Shown here: positions 1 to 5,341 of the stretch, piece by piece | How positions within the stretch are numbered: position 1 is the first letter of the stretch | Layout: the number at the start of each line of letters is the position of its first letter | NCBI GenBank assembly: GCA_015661985.1 | Contig: DQVB01000536.1 | Location: 1 to 5,341 of the forward strand | Reading direction: 5' to 3' | Origin: Planctomycetota bacterium | GTDB lineage: Bacteria > Planctomycetota > Planctomycetia > Pirellulales > Thermoguttaceae | DNA length: 5,341 nucleotides | The notes under the pieces: generated by a model | Told to the model about the DNA's origin: nothing | What the model saw: the letters and a program-made list of their open reading frames with translations, nothing else | Databases searched by the model: none | Program-made: the position numbers and the translations under genes

Positions 1-318
1 CATCCGGCTCTCCGGTCGGTGGTTTTACCTCAAAGAGGATTGACAGGCGAGGCGATGGGCTGTCGTCAGGTCAAACAACCCAAGGCTCGCAAAGTAGACG
101 TTCGGCCAACGCGATGATCTCGGCCTCGGCCGCGGCCCTGGTGTCGCCCCAGCCGGACGAGAGGCGCCCAAGACCCACGTCCCGGGGCCACTTCCGCTTC
201 ATGGCGCGGCTGGCCACAATGTATCGATAGACCAACGAGGCTGTTGGTGGGCGGACGATCCGGGAGTTTCTCTTCCGCCCTGCGCCGGCAAGAGCATGTT
301 CCAAGGGTTGAGGGTGTT
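1..318. other. Left-edge region without a confident gene
   Basis: No coding region with a recognisable family lies here. On the + strand, one frame starting at base 2 reads IRLSGRWFYLKED and stops at 41-43; its aromatic, protein-like look could be the last residues of an upstream gene, but 13 residues prove nothing. Another + frame stays open from base 3 to a stop at 228-230 but has a low-complexity, Ser/Arg-rich translation and looks like a shadow. A minus-strand ORF is listed separately. The promoter of the gene starting at 319 should lie here, but I see no clear -35/-10 pair. Confidence 0.5.
71..202 (-). CDS. Possible small hypothetical protein (43 aa), weak
   Basis: This minus-strand ORF begins at an ATG (202-200) with MKRKWPRDVG and ends at a TGA at 73-71. 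The same frame stays open upstream to a TTG at 304-302, which would give 77 residues. The C-terminal half (TRAAAEAEIIALAERLL) would form an amphipathic helix, and third codon positions are mostly G or C as expected for coding DNA of this composition. Against it, no Shine-Dalgarno sequence is visible before the ATG, the length is short, and I recognise no family. If real, it would be transcribed divergently from the ceramidase-fold gene. It may also be a remnant or chance ORF. Confidence 0.2.
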   Translation of the reverse strand: MKRKWPRDVGLGRLSSGWGDTRAAAEAEIIALAERLLCEPWVV

Positions 319-1866
319 ATGATGGGAGTTTCCGCTTCTCCATCGTCGGTACGATCGTGGCTGCGTCGGGAAGGCATCGCAGCGTTGCTTGTCATGTTTG
401 CCTGTGACAGCCTGGTTGGCGCGCCGGCGCCGGAGGGGCTTTGGGCGGGTGCGGCGAAGGTGGACGTCACGGGTGAGGGGGCCGGGCCGGCTCATGGGCG
501 GCTGTACGTGCGCGCCCTGATCTTGAAAAGTGAGGCCACGCGTGTTGTCCTCATCACCGTCGATGCGGTGGCCATCGGGGAAATCGGGTATATCGGCAGC
601 GACTATCTACCGACGGTCCGTTCGTGGATCCAGAAGGAACTGGGGATACCGCCGACAAACGTGCTGGTTAACGCCAGCCATTGTCATGGAGTCGTCTGCC
701 GGGACGTGGCTCAGCGCACCATCCAGGCGGTGAAGGCCGCCTCGGAGCAACTGGTTCCGGTCCGCGTCGGCGCGGGCACCGGCTATGAGGACCGTATCAT
801 GGAGAACCGCCGGCTGAGGCTCAAGGACGGCAGGGAGGCCGATGTGCGCCATGCCTACTCGATGCCGCCCGACGAAGCGGTCGCAGACGTGGGGCCGATC
901 GACCCGGAGATCGGGGTCCTGCGACTGGACACGCCGGAGGGCCGCACCGTAGCCGTCATCTACAACTTCGCGTGCCATCCAATCCAGGGCGTTCCCAGCG
1001 GCGCGAACACGGCCGACATCACAGGCTTTGCCTCGCAGGTGATCGAAGAGAACCTGGGCGACGGCACGCTGGCGTTCTTTCTGCAGGGCTGCGCCGGGGA
1101 CATCAACCCCGTCTTTTACAAGGCCGTCGACGAGCCGCGCGACGCCGAGCCCCTGGGGTACATGCTCGGGCTGAGCACGCTTCGGGCGGTCAGAAAGGTG
1201 GACCCGAAACCGGATGGCCGGCTGAAGGTATTGAACGAGCCCCTGGCCCTGCCGCGAGCCAACTACGCCCAGCGCCTCGCTGCGCTGGAGAAGCGCCGCA
1301 CCAGGCTGGTCGCATCCCTGCGGGGAACCAGCTTGAGCCTGAAAACGTTTCTGCCCCTGGTGGTCAAATACCGATTGTGGCCCGAATTCCCGTCGTACTA
1401 CTCGCACCGGTACCTCCACGAGGAGCGCCTGGGGCGGGAGCACCTGCGCCGCCTGGATGCCGAAAACCGCCGCAACATCGAACACTACATCCACAACATC
1501 GAGATCATGGAAGAGCTGACCCGGATCAACACCAACCTTAAACTGTTGCAGAAACACCAGGCCCAGGCGGCTGCGGCGGGAACGAAAACCATCAACGTCG
1601 AACTTGTGGGGCTGCGCGTCGGGGATTTTGTCCTGCTCACTTTTCCCGGTGAATTGAGTGTTCAAATCGGATTGAACCTCAAGAAACGATCGCCTCATGA
1701 TCTGACCTTCATCGCCGGCTACACCAACGGCTACATATACTATGCCCCCACGGCCGAGCAGCTCAGGAACATGGGCGGCGCCCAGGAGGACAGCGACTGC
1801 CTGCTGGCGCCCGAATGGCAGGCCCTGTTTGAATCCAAGGCGTTGGAACTGTTGAAGCGGCTGTAG
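319..1866 (+). CDS. Exported neutral/alkaline ceramidase-fold protein
   Basis: The 515-residue product belongs to the neutral/alkaline non-lysosomal ceramidase N-terminal family (PF04734 type), zinc amidohydrolases that cleave the amide bond of ceramide. An Arg-rich start followed by a hydrophobic stretch (GIAALLVMFA, residues 19-28) and a break near APAPEG suggest export. The mature part opens with WAGAAKVDVTGEGAGP. Family landmarks follow in order: NASHCHG (about 118-124, zinc His region), FACHP (217-221), GCAGDINP (257-264), FPGE (442-445, zinc Glu) and NGYIYYAPT (470-478, zinc Tyr region). Authentic ceramidases have Ser in GDxSP as nucleophile; here it is Asn263, so amidase activity on ceramide is doubtful. 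The C-terminal Ig-like domain of full ceramidases is absent. The ATG pair at 319/322 is preferred to the upstream TTG at 244, because the extra 25 residues would precede the signal sequence. The ribosome binding site is weak. The fold assignment is fairly sure; the substrate is unknown. Confidence 0.85.
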   Translation: MMGVSASPSSVRSWLRREGIAALLVMFACDSLVGAPAPEGLWAGAAKVDVTGEGAGPAHGRLYVRALILKSEATRVVLITVDAVAIGEIGYIGSDYLPTVRSWIQKELGIPPTNVLVNASHCHGVVCRDVAQRTIQAVKAASEQLVPVRVGAGTGYEDRIMENRRLRLKDGREADVRHAYSMPPDEAVADVGPIDPEIGVLRLDTPEGRTVAVIYNFACHPIQGVPSGANTADITGFASQVIEENLGDGTLAFFLQGCAGDINPVFYKAVDEPRDAEPLGYMLGLSTLRAVRKVDPKPDGRLKVLNEPLALPRANYAQRLAALEKRRTRLVASLRGTSLSLKTFLPLVVKYRLWPEFPSYYSHRYLHEERLGREHLRRLDAENRRNIEHYIHNIEIMEELTRINTNLKLLQKHQAQAAAAGTKTINVELVGLRVGDFVLLTFPGELSVQIGLNLKKRSPHDLTFIAGYTNGYIYYAPTAEQLRNMGGAQEDSDCLLAPEWQALFESKALELLKRL

Positions 1867-1867
1867 G

Positions 1868-2095
1868 TTGCGGTTAACTCGAGGAGAGGGATCGGGCGGA
1901 TCGATGACCCAAACGGGTGGGTATGGCCCGGGCGCCGCCGGCCGACCTGCTGCCGGCCTGGATCGATACCAACGGGCTGTACCATGGCACGTGGGCCAAT
2001 ACAGCGGCGGGCCAGCCGAGCCGTACCAGGTGTTCGGCTGCATCCGTGGCCTGAGCATCTACGGTCGAGCCCTGTCCAACAAGCCGCAAGTCTGA
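1868..2095 (+). pseudogene. Probable C-terminal remnant of a LamG-like lectin domain
   Basis: The frame ending with TGA at 2093-2095 finishes with VFGCIRGLSIYGRALSNKPQ. This matches the usual end of bacterial LamG/concanavalin A-like domains, where a strand of the form F-x-G-x-I-D-x-L-R-I-Y-N-R-A-L-S closes the jelly roll. The preceding residues HVGQYSGGPAEPYQ could be the strand before it. Further upstream the same frame turns to Gly/Arg/Pro-rich text, whereas a neighbouring frame (from 1923) reads ADLLPAWIDTNGLYHGTW, which looks more protein-like and suggests a frameshift or decay. A start at 1868 (TTG) or 1904 (ATG) is possible but lacks a well-spaced ribosome binding site. A full LamG domain is about 150-200 residues, so this is at best a fragment. 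The call rests on a motif of about 16 residues. Confidence 0.35.
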
Positions 2096-2234
2096 CCCCG
2101 GACGCTTGTCGACTGGCCCTCTTCGCCCAGCGGCCAAGCCTTCCCACACAGCCGCTCCGCCTGCTCCCGCGCTGGGCCTGTGCCGGCCTTGGAGCGCATT
2201 CGGCTCGATCCTGGAGGTCCCACGCTTGTAAACC

Positions 2235-2265
2235 GGTCGACAGCCGAGGGCCGACGCTGTCGGTC
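2235..2265 (+). other. Stem-loop upstream of ribF
   Basis: GGTCGACAGC (2235-2244) can pair with GCTGTCGGTC (2256-2265) over 10 positions, eight Watson-Crick and two G-U, around an 11-base loop. It ends 64 bases before the chosen ribF start. No T-run follows, so it is not a standard terminator. It could be a leader structure or chance pairing in GC-rich DNA. I see no FMN riboswitch core around it. Confidence 0.3.
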
Positions 2266-2329
2266 CGCATTGCCTGTGGCCGCGGGCTGCGTAAGATGGT
2301 GGGATTGGATTGAAGGACCGGTGGGTTCC

Positions 2330-3268
2330 GTGAAACTGATTCGTGACCTAGACAACCTGCCGCCGGAGGTACGGGGCGGCGCCGTATCGATCGGCAATTT
2401 CGACGGCGTCCACAAAGGGCATGCGCGGATCGTCCAACGGTTGCTGGCCCGAGCCCGCGAGGTGGGTGGTCCTGCCGTAGTGTTCACCTTCGATCCTCAT
2501 CCGATCCGGGTATTGCGGCCGCATCATGCCCCCCCTCCGTTGACGTGGACTCGCCGCAAGGCCGAGTTGCTCGCCGAATTGGGCGTCGACCAGATCATCG
2601 CTTACCCGACCAACGAAGCCTTTCTGCGGTTGGACGCGCGCCAGTTCTTCGACCGGATCGTCTGCCACAGGCTCCGGGCTCGGGTGTTGGTGGAGGGATC
2701 CAACTTCTTTTTCGGCCGCGATCGGCTGGGCAACGTCGACCGGCTGCGGGAGTTTTGCGCCCAGGCGGGGTTGACCTTGGAGGTGGTTGAACCGGTGCAC
2801 ATCGGGGGGCAGGTGGTTTCCAGTTCCAGGGTTCGTGCCCTGGTGGCAGCTGGTCGCGTGGACCAGGCCGCTGCGCTTTTGACCCGACCGTACCGCATCC
2901 GAGGCACTGTGATCCGGGGCGCTGGCCGAGGGATGCGATTGGGTTATCCGACCGCCAATATGAACTACGTGGAGACCCTCCTTCCGGCCCAAGGCATCTA
3001 CGCAGCACGGGCAGTGGTGGGGACTGGCGGGTGGCCGGCCGCCGTCAGCCTGGGTCCCAACCCCACGTTCGCCGAAGACCCGGGCTTGACCAAAGTCGAG
3101 GTGCACATCATCGACTATAGTGGCGATCTCTATGGGCGGGAGATCGAGGTTGACTTTCTTGCCCGGCTGCGCGACATTGTCCGGTTCGACTCGCCCGCGC
3201 AGCTGGTGGCTCAGATGGAACTCGATGTCCAGGCTGCCCGGCGGGTCGTGGCCCAGCACGGGGCTTGA
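2330..3268 (+). CDS. ribF: Bifunctional riboflavin kinase / FMN adenylyltransferase (RibF)
   Basis: RibF phosphorylates riboflavin to FMN and then adenylylates FMN to FAD in the cytoplasm. The 312-residue product has the normal length. The N-terminal nucleotidyltransferase domain shows GNFDGVHKGH (22-31, HIGH-like ATP site), TFDPHP (53-58), a G-S-N-F-F-F-G-R-D-R segment (about 123-132) and SSSRVR (164-169). The C-terminal flavokinase domain shows RPYRIRGTVIRGAGRG, GYPTAN (205-210, Mg-ATP site), LGPNPTF (241-247) and VEVHIIDYSGDLYGREIEVDF, with the catalytic-type Glu in VEVHI. The GTG at 2330 gives VKLIRDLDNLPPE, the usual family N-terminus. AAGGA at 2313-2317 lies 12 bases away, a little far; a GTG at 2321 would add three residues but lie only three bases from that site. 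The DHH phosphoesterase gene follows after 80 bases, probably in one transcript. All key residues appear present. Confidence 0.96.
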   Translation: MKLIRDLDNLPPEVRGGAVSIGNFDGVHKGHARIVQRLLARAREVGGPAVVFTFDPHPIRVLRPHHAPPPLTWTRRKAELLAELGVDQIIAYPTNEAFLRLDARQFFDRIVCHRLRARVLVEGSNFFFGRDRLGNVDRLREFCAQAGLTLEVVEPVHIGGQVVSSSRVRALVAAGRVDQAAALLTRPYRIRGTVIRGAGRGMRLGYPTANMNYVETLLPAQGIYAARAVVGTGGWPAAVSLGPNPTFAEDPGLTKVEVHIIDYSGDLYGREIEVDFLARLRDIVRFDSPAQLVAQMELDVQAARRVVAQHGA

Positions 3269-3325
3269 GGCCGGGCCCTTTGGCCCCAGGCGGCTGTACC
3301 AGGGGGCTTGGCCTTTGGGGGCTGT

Positions 3326-3347
3326 GCGGATACGAAGCGGATACGAA
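3326..3347 (+). repeat. 11-bp perfect tandem repeat at the nrnA start
   Basis: GCGGATACGAA occurs twice without a gap (3326-3336 and 3337-3347), ending one base before the ATG at 3349. It therefore covers the place where a ribosome binding site should be, and each copy offers only a weak GAAGCGG/GCGGA purine stretch. It may be a local duplication that shapes translation initiation, or neutral slippage. Confidence 0.8.
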
Positions 3348-3348
3348 C

Positions 3349-4374
3349 ATGTGCCAACCACTCGACAGAACATCCCGATCGGGGCGGTCCCAGCGGGTCG
3401 ATTGGCCTCGCTTCGTGCAACGGATCAGCGACGCGGGGCGCATTGTGTTGACCACCCACGTACGCCCCGATTGCGATGCGGTGGGCAGCCAGTTGGCCAT
3501 GCAGGCGATCCTCGAGGCGTTGGGCAAGGAAGCCACGATCGTCAATGCCTTTGACTTGCCACGGAATTTGGCCTTCCTGGACGCGGACGGCCGGTTGAAT
3601 CGCTTGGAGCGAGACGTACCGGCGGCGGCCATCGAACAGTACGACTTGCTGCTGATCCTGGACACCACGGCTTGGGCCCAGTTGGGTGCCATGGCCGAAG
3701 TGGTGCGCACCACACGGGTGGCCAAGGCCGTGTTGGACCATCACGTGAGCGGCGATGATCTGGGCGCCGAGCTGTTCAAGGACACAAGCGCCGAGGCCAC
3801 CGGGCGGTTGGTCGTCGAGGCGGCCGACCACCTGGGAATACCGCTGTCGCCGCGGATCGCCCGGCCGGCCTTCGCCGCCGTGGCCACCGATACCGGTTGG
3901 TTCCGATTTGCCTCAACCGACGCAGAGACGTTTGCCTTGGCGGCCCGGTTGGTCCGCGCCGGGGCCTGTCCGGATGAGTTCTATCGCGTCCTCTACGAAA
4001 ACGACACGATCGCCCGGTTGAACCTGATCGGTCGGGTGATGGCGCGAGCCGTCACCGAAGAGGGGGGGCGACTGATCCACACCTATATCCTCCGCGACGA
4101 CTTCCTCCAAACGGGGGCAGAGCCCGGTGACAGTGAAGACATCATCAATATGACGCTGACGGTCGGCGGGACCGAAGTAGCTGTCATTCTGATCGAACGG
4201 AAGGAAGGAAACTTCAAGGTTAGTTTCCGCAGCCGCTCCCATGTGGACTGCAGTCGGTTGGCTGAGCGCTTCGGCGGTGGCGGCCACAAGGCCGCTGCTG
4301 GAGCATTCGTCCCCGGGCCTCTGTCGGCGGCTCAGGCGGAAGTGCTCGATGCCGTACGGCAGGCTATGCAGTGA
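3349..4374 (+). CDS. nrnA: DHH/DHHA1 phosphoesterase, NrnA-like nanoRNase / pAp phosphatase
   Basis: The 341-residue product is a cytoplasmic DHH-DHHA1 phosphoesterase of the NrnA type, which degrades 2-5 nt RNA oligomers and in several bacteria also dephosphorylates pAp to AMP. The DHH domain carries THVRPDCDAVGS (36-47; metal ligands His37, Asp41, Asp43), ILDTTAW with Asp105, LDHH (129-132) and ATDTGWFRF with Asp181. The DHHA1 domain carries EGNFKVSFRSRS and FGGGGHKAAAG (308-318), the glycine-rich substrate site. All expected metal ligands are present. Cys replaces the usual Gly in PDGDA. The ATG at 3349 is chosen because it gives a short leader before the family-typical VDWPRFVQRI. The TTG at 3265 that overlaps the ribF stop would add 28 residues of low-complexity, Gly-rich sequence. 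The 80-base gap after ribF suggests co-transcription. The family is secure; whether pAp or nanoRNA is the main substrate cannot be read from sequence. Confidence 0.93.
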   Translation: MCQPLDRTSRSGRSQRVDWPRFVQRISDAGRIVLTTHVRPDCDAVGSQLAMQAILEALGKEATIVNAFDLPRNLAFLDADGRLNRLERDVPAAAIEQYDLLLILDTTAWAQLGAMAEVVRTTRVAKAVLDHHVSGDDLGAELFKDTSAEATGRLVVEAADHLGIPLSPRIARPAFAAVATDTGWFRFASTDAETFALAARLVRAGACPDEFYRVLYENDTIARLNLIGRVMARAVTEEGGRLIHTYILRDDFLQTGAEPGDSEDIINMTLTVGGTEVAVILIERKEGNFKVSFRSRSHVDCSRLAERFGGGGHKAAAGAFVPGPLSAAQAEVLDAVRQAMQ

Positions 4375-4512
4375 ACGGCTGGAGCGTCCTTGCGACGTTC
4401 ACGCCACTTCGAAGCGGAAACCGAAAGCGAATGGCGCCAGCGGCGAAGCGCGGCCAGGGCACGGCCTCAAGAATGATGCACCAGGCCCCCGCCGGGCCGG
4501 TCGGTTCGTCGT

Positions 4513-4533
4513 TACAATGTCAGTTCATGACAT
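4513..4533 (+). promoter_or_regulatory. Weak -10-like box with overlapping palindrome
   Basis: TACAAT (4513-4518) matches five of six bases of the sigma-70 -10 consensus, but no -35 element is visible 16-18 bases before it. Overlapping it, ATGTCA (4517-4522) and TGACAT (4528-4533) form a 6-bp inverted repeat around a 5-base centre, the sort of site a dimeric repressor could use. It lies about 80 bases before the FGE-like gene, so it is a plausible promoter/operator for it. It is a pattern only. Confidence 0.25.
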
Positions 4534-4563
4534 GGGTGCACCGTTCGCCTATCTTTTTGGGTT

Positions 4564-4593
4564 GTGGGTGACAGGCTGGGAAGCCTGGCCCAC
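4564..4593 (+). repeat. Two-part hairpin before the FGE-like gene, possible dispersed palindrome
   Basis: An outer stem GTGGG/CCCAC (4564-4568 with 4589-4593) encloses an asymmetric internal loop (TGA opposite G) and an inner stem CAGGCT/AGCCTG (4572-4577 with 4582-4587), closed by GGGA, a GNRA-type tetraloop. The hairpin ends four bases before the Shine-Dalgarno of the next gene. The core resembles the ACAGGCT...AGCCTGT palindromes that I recall as being scattered through planctomycete intergenic DNA; that resemblance is from memory. It could be a mobile palindrome, a leader structure or a transcription pause site. No T-run follows, so an intrinsic terminator is unlikely. Confidence 0.45.
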
Positions 4594-4596
4594 GTC

Positions 4597-4603
4597 AGGG
4601 AGG
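4597..4603 (+). promoter_or_regulatory. Strong ribosome binding site of the FGE-like gene
   Basis: AGGGAGG lies seven bases before the ATG at 4611 and is the best Shine-Dalgarno match in the window. It fixes the start of the lipoprotein gene, since an in-frame TGA at 4569-4571 closes the frame upstream and the only other nearby start, GTG at 4608, has poorer spacing. Confidence 0.75.
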
Positions 4604-4610
4604 CAGAGTG

Positions 4611-5341
4611 ATGAGACTCCCGTGGAGGTGGCAACCGGTTGTCCTGCCAGGCGCGGTTCGTGCCGCGGGCCTGTTGGCACTGGGTTGGGTGCTCCTGTCC
4701 GGCTGCCGCCGCGTGGAAAGGCAGCCCCAGCCCGGCGGCCCCTCGCCGGACAGAGGTCCCCGCTTGGAGGTGATCACCACACGGAGCGGCATCCAGATGG
4801 TTCGCATTCCCGCGGGCCGGTTCCGGATGGGCAGCACGGCTGGCGAGAAAGACGAACGGCCCGTGCACGAGGTATGGGTGGATGCGTTCTGGATGGACCG
4901 CTACGAGGTGACCCAGGCTCAGTGGGCCAAGCTGGCCGAGAGGAACGAGTTCCTGCCGATCGATCCGTCGCATTTCAAAGGGCCGAACCGGCCGGTGGAG
5001 ATGGTCGCTTGGGACATGGCGGCGTTGTGGTGCAACGAGCGATCGCGGGCCGAAGGGCTCGAGCCGTGCTATGACGAGCTGAGCGGGGAGTGCAACTTCG
5101 AGGCCGACGGCTACCGCCTGCCGACGGAAGCGGAGTGGGAGTACGCCTGCCGGGCGGGAAGCACGGGCGAATTCTGCTTCGGGTCCGATCCGGGCCGGCT
5201 GGGCCAATACGCCTGGTACGCTCGAAACGCCAGCCGGAAGACCCACCCGGTGGGGTTGAAGAGGCCAAACGCCTGGGGACTGTACGACGTGCACGGCAAC
5301 GTGGCGGAGTGGTGCAGCGACCGCTATGATGCCCGGTACTA
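4611..5341 (+). CDS. Lipoprotein with formylglycine-generating-enzyme (FGE-sulfatase) domain, partial
   Basis: The frame stays open from this ATG to the right edge, giving 243 codons of a truncated gene. Residues 1-32 form a lipoprotein signal peptide: Arg-containing start, hydrophobic core AAGLLALGWVLLSG and lipobox L-S-G-C with Cys32 as lipidation site; Arg at +2 does not signal inner-membrane retention. A Pro-rich linker (about 38-50) follows. The SUMF1/FGE-sulfatase domain (PF03781 type) starts near residue 61 with MVRIPAGRFRMGS (63-75), then DERPVHEVWVDAFWMDRYEV, RPVEMVAWDMAALWCN, YRLPTEAEWEYACRAGS (168-184), HPVGLKRPNAWGLYDVHGNVAEW (212-234). This fold contains true FGE, which oxidises a sulfatase Cys to formylglycine, and many non-catalytic or differently acting relatives. 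The catalytic Cys pair and the R-G-G-S-W strand would lie beyond the window, so activity cannot be judged. Planctomycetes carry many such proteins. The family call is firm; the function is open. Confidence 0.92.
   Translation, partial: MRLPWRWQPVVLPGAVRAAGLLALGWVLLSGCRRVERQPQPGGPSPDRGPRLEVITTRSGIQMVRIPAGRFRMGSTAGEKDERPVHEVWVDAFWMDRYEVTQAQWAKLAERNEFLPIDPSHFKGPNRPVEMVAWDMAALWCNERSRAEGLEPCYDELSGECNFEADGYRLPTEAEWEYACRAGSTGEFCFGSDPGRLGQYAWYARNASRKTHPVGLKRPNAWGLYDVHGNVAEWCSDRYDARY

Larger units (their letters stand above)
1867..2329. other. 463-base spacer before ribF
   Basis: This spacer has no intact gene. It contains a likely lectin-domain remnant in its first half and a stem-loop in its second half, both listed separately. 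A long open frame runs from about 2180 straight into ribF, but its first 50 residues are low-complexity and do not resemble a RibF N-terminus, so I treat them as untranslated. No clear intrinsic terminator for the preceding gene (hairpin plus T-run) is visible. Confidence 0.6.
4375..4610. other. Spacer between nrnA and the FGE-like gene
   Basis: No gene is supported here: the open frames crossing it give Arg/Pro/Gly-rich shadow translations. It holds a weak -10-like box with a palindrome and a two-part hairpin, and ends in a strong ribosome binding site. The spacing and these signals suggest that the FGE-like gene has its own promoter rather than being read from ribF-nrnA. I see no T-run terminator directly after nrnA. 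Confidence 0.55.

Noticed and set aside
2..43. Tail of an upstream + strand gene (IRLSGRWFYLKED)
   Set aside because: It looks protein-like, but 13 residues at a window edge are too few to support a feature.
607..2058. Long minus-strand ORF (483 aa) opposite the ceramidase-fold gene
   Set aside because: It overlaps a gene with clear family motifs, and its translation matches nothing recognisable; long antisense frames are expected in GC-rich coding DNA.
2180..2329. ribF starting at the upstream start codon (50 extra residues)
   Set aside because: The extension is low-complexity, and RibF proteins normally begin at the KLIR segment just before the GNFDGVH motif.
2098..2329. FMN riboswitch before ribF
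   Set aside because: The conserved RFN core segments are not visible; only one simple stem-loop is present.
3273..3286. GGGCC-CTTT-GGCCC hairpin after ribF as a terminator
   Set aside because: The stem is only five base pairs with no following T-run, and the downstream gene is close; chance pairing in GC-rich DNA is more likely.
2348..3373. Minus-strand ORF of 341 aa opposite ribF
   Set aside because: It is a shadow of ribF, whose motifs are complete on the + strand.
4241..5074. Plus-strand ORF of 277 aa spanning the nrnA end and the FGE-like start
   Set aside because: It overlaps two genes in another frame, has an Arg/Gly/Pro-rich translation without motifs, and the true frame from 4611 carries the FGE domain.
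4512..5294. Minus-strand ORF of 260 aa opposite the FGE-like gene
   Set aside because: It is antisense to a well-supported coding frame and has no recognisable domain.

Overview
The window looks like chromosomal DNA of a GC-rich planctomycete, most likely of the Pirellulales type. The grounds are the wording of the RibF and DHH phosphoesterase proteins as I remember that group, the mix of housekeeping genes with exported ceramidase-fold and formylglycine-generating-enzyme-like proteins, and loose gene packing with long spacers. This is a judgement from recall, not from a search.

Layout, left to right, with all confident genes on the + strand. Bases 1-318 hold no confident gene, only a weak minus-strand ORF (71-202) and a possible tail of an upstream gene at the left edge. 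Bases 319-1866 encode an exported protein of the neutral/alkaline ceramidase fold in which the expected nucleophilic serine is an asparagine. Bases 1867-2329 are a long spacer with what looks like the C-terminal scrap of a LamG/concanavalin-like lectin domain (about 1868-2095) and a 10-bp stem-loop (2235-2265). Bases 2330-3268 encode RibF, the bifunctional riboflavin kinase/FMN adenylyltransferase. After an 80-base gap that ends in an 11-bp tandem repeat touching the start codon, 3349-4374 encodes an NrnA-type DHH/DHHA1 phosphoesterase. Bases 4375-4610 are a spacer with a two-part hairpin just before a strong ribosome binding site. From 4611 to the right edge runs the first 243 codons of a lipoprotein carrying a formylglycine-generating-enzyme (SUMF1/FGE-sulfatase) domain.

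ribF and nrnA probably form one transcript: flavin cofactor synthesis followed by turnover of nanoRNA or pAp, a pair often seen near rbfA/truB in bacteria. The flanking ceramidase-fold protein and the FGE-like lipoprotein are exported accessory proteins with no visible link to that pair. I found no CRISPR array, tRNA, rRNA, transposase or clearly new multi-gene system. The points most worth checking are the altered active site of the ceramidase-fold protein, the hairpin before the FGE-like gene (possibly one copy of a dispersed family), and the lectin-domain remnant.
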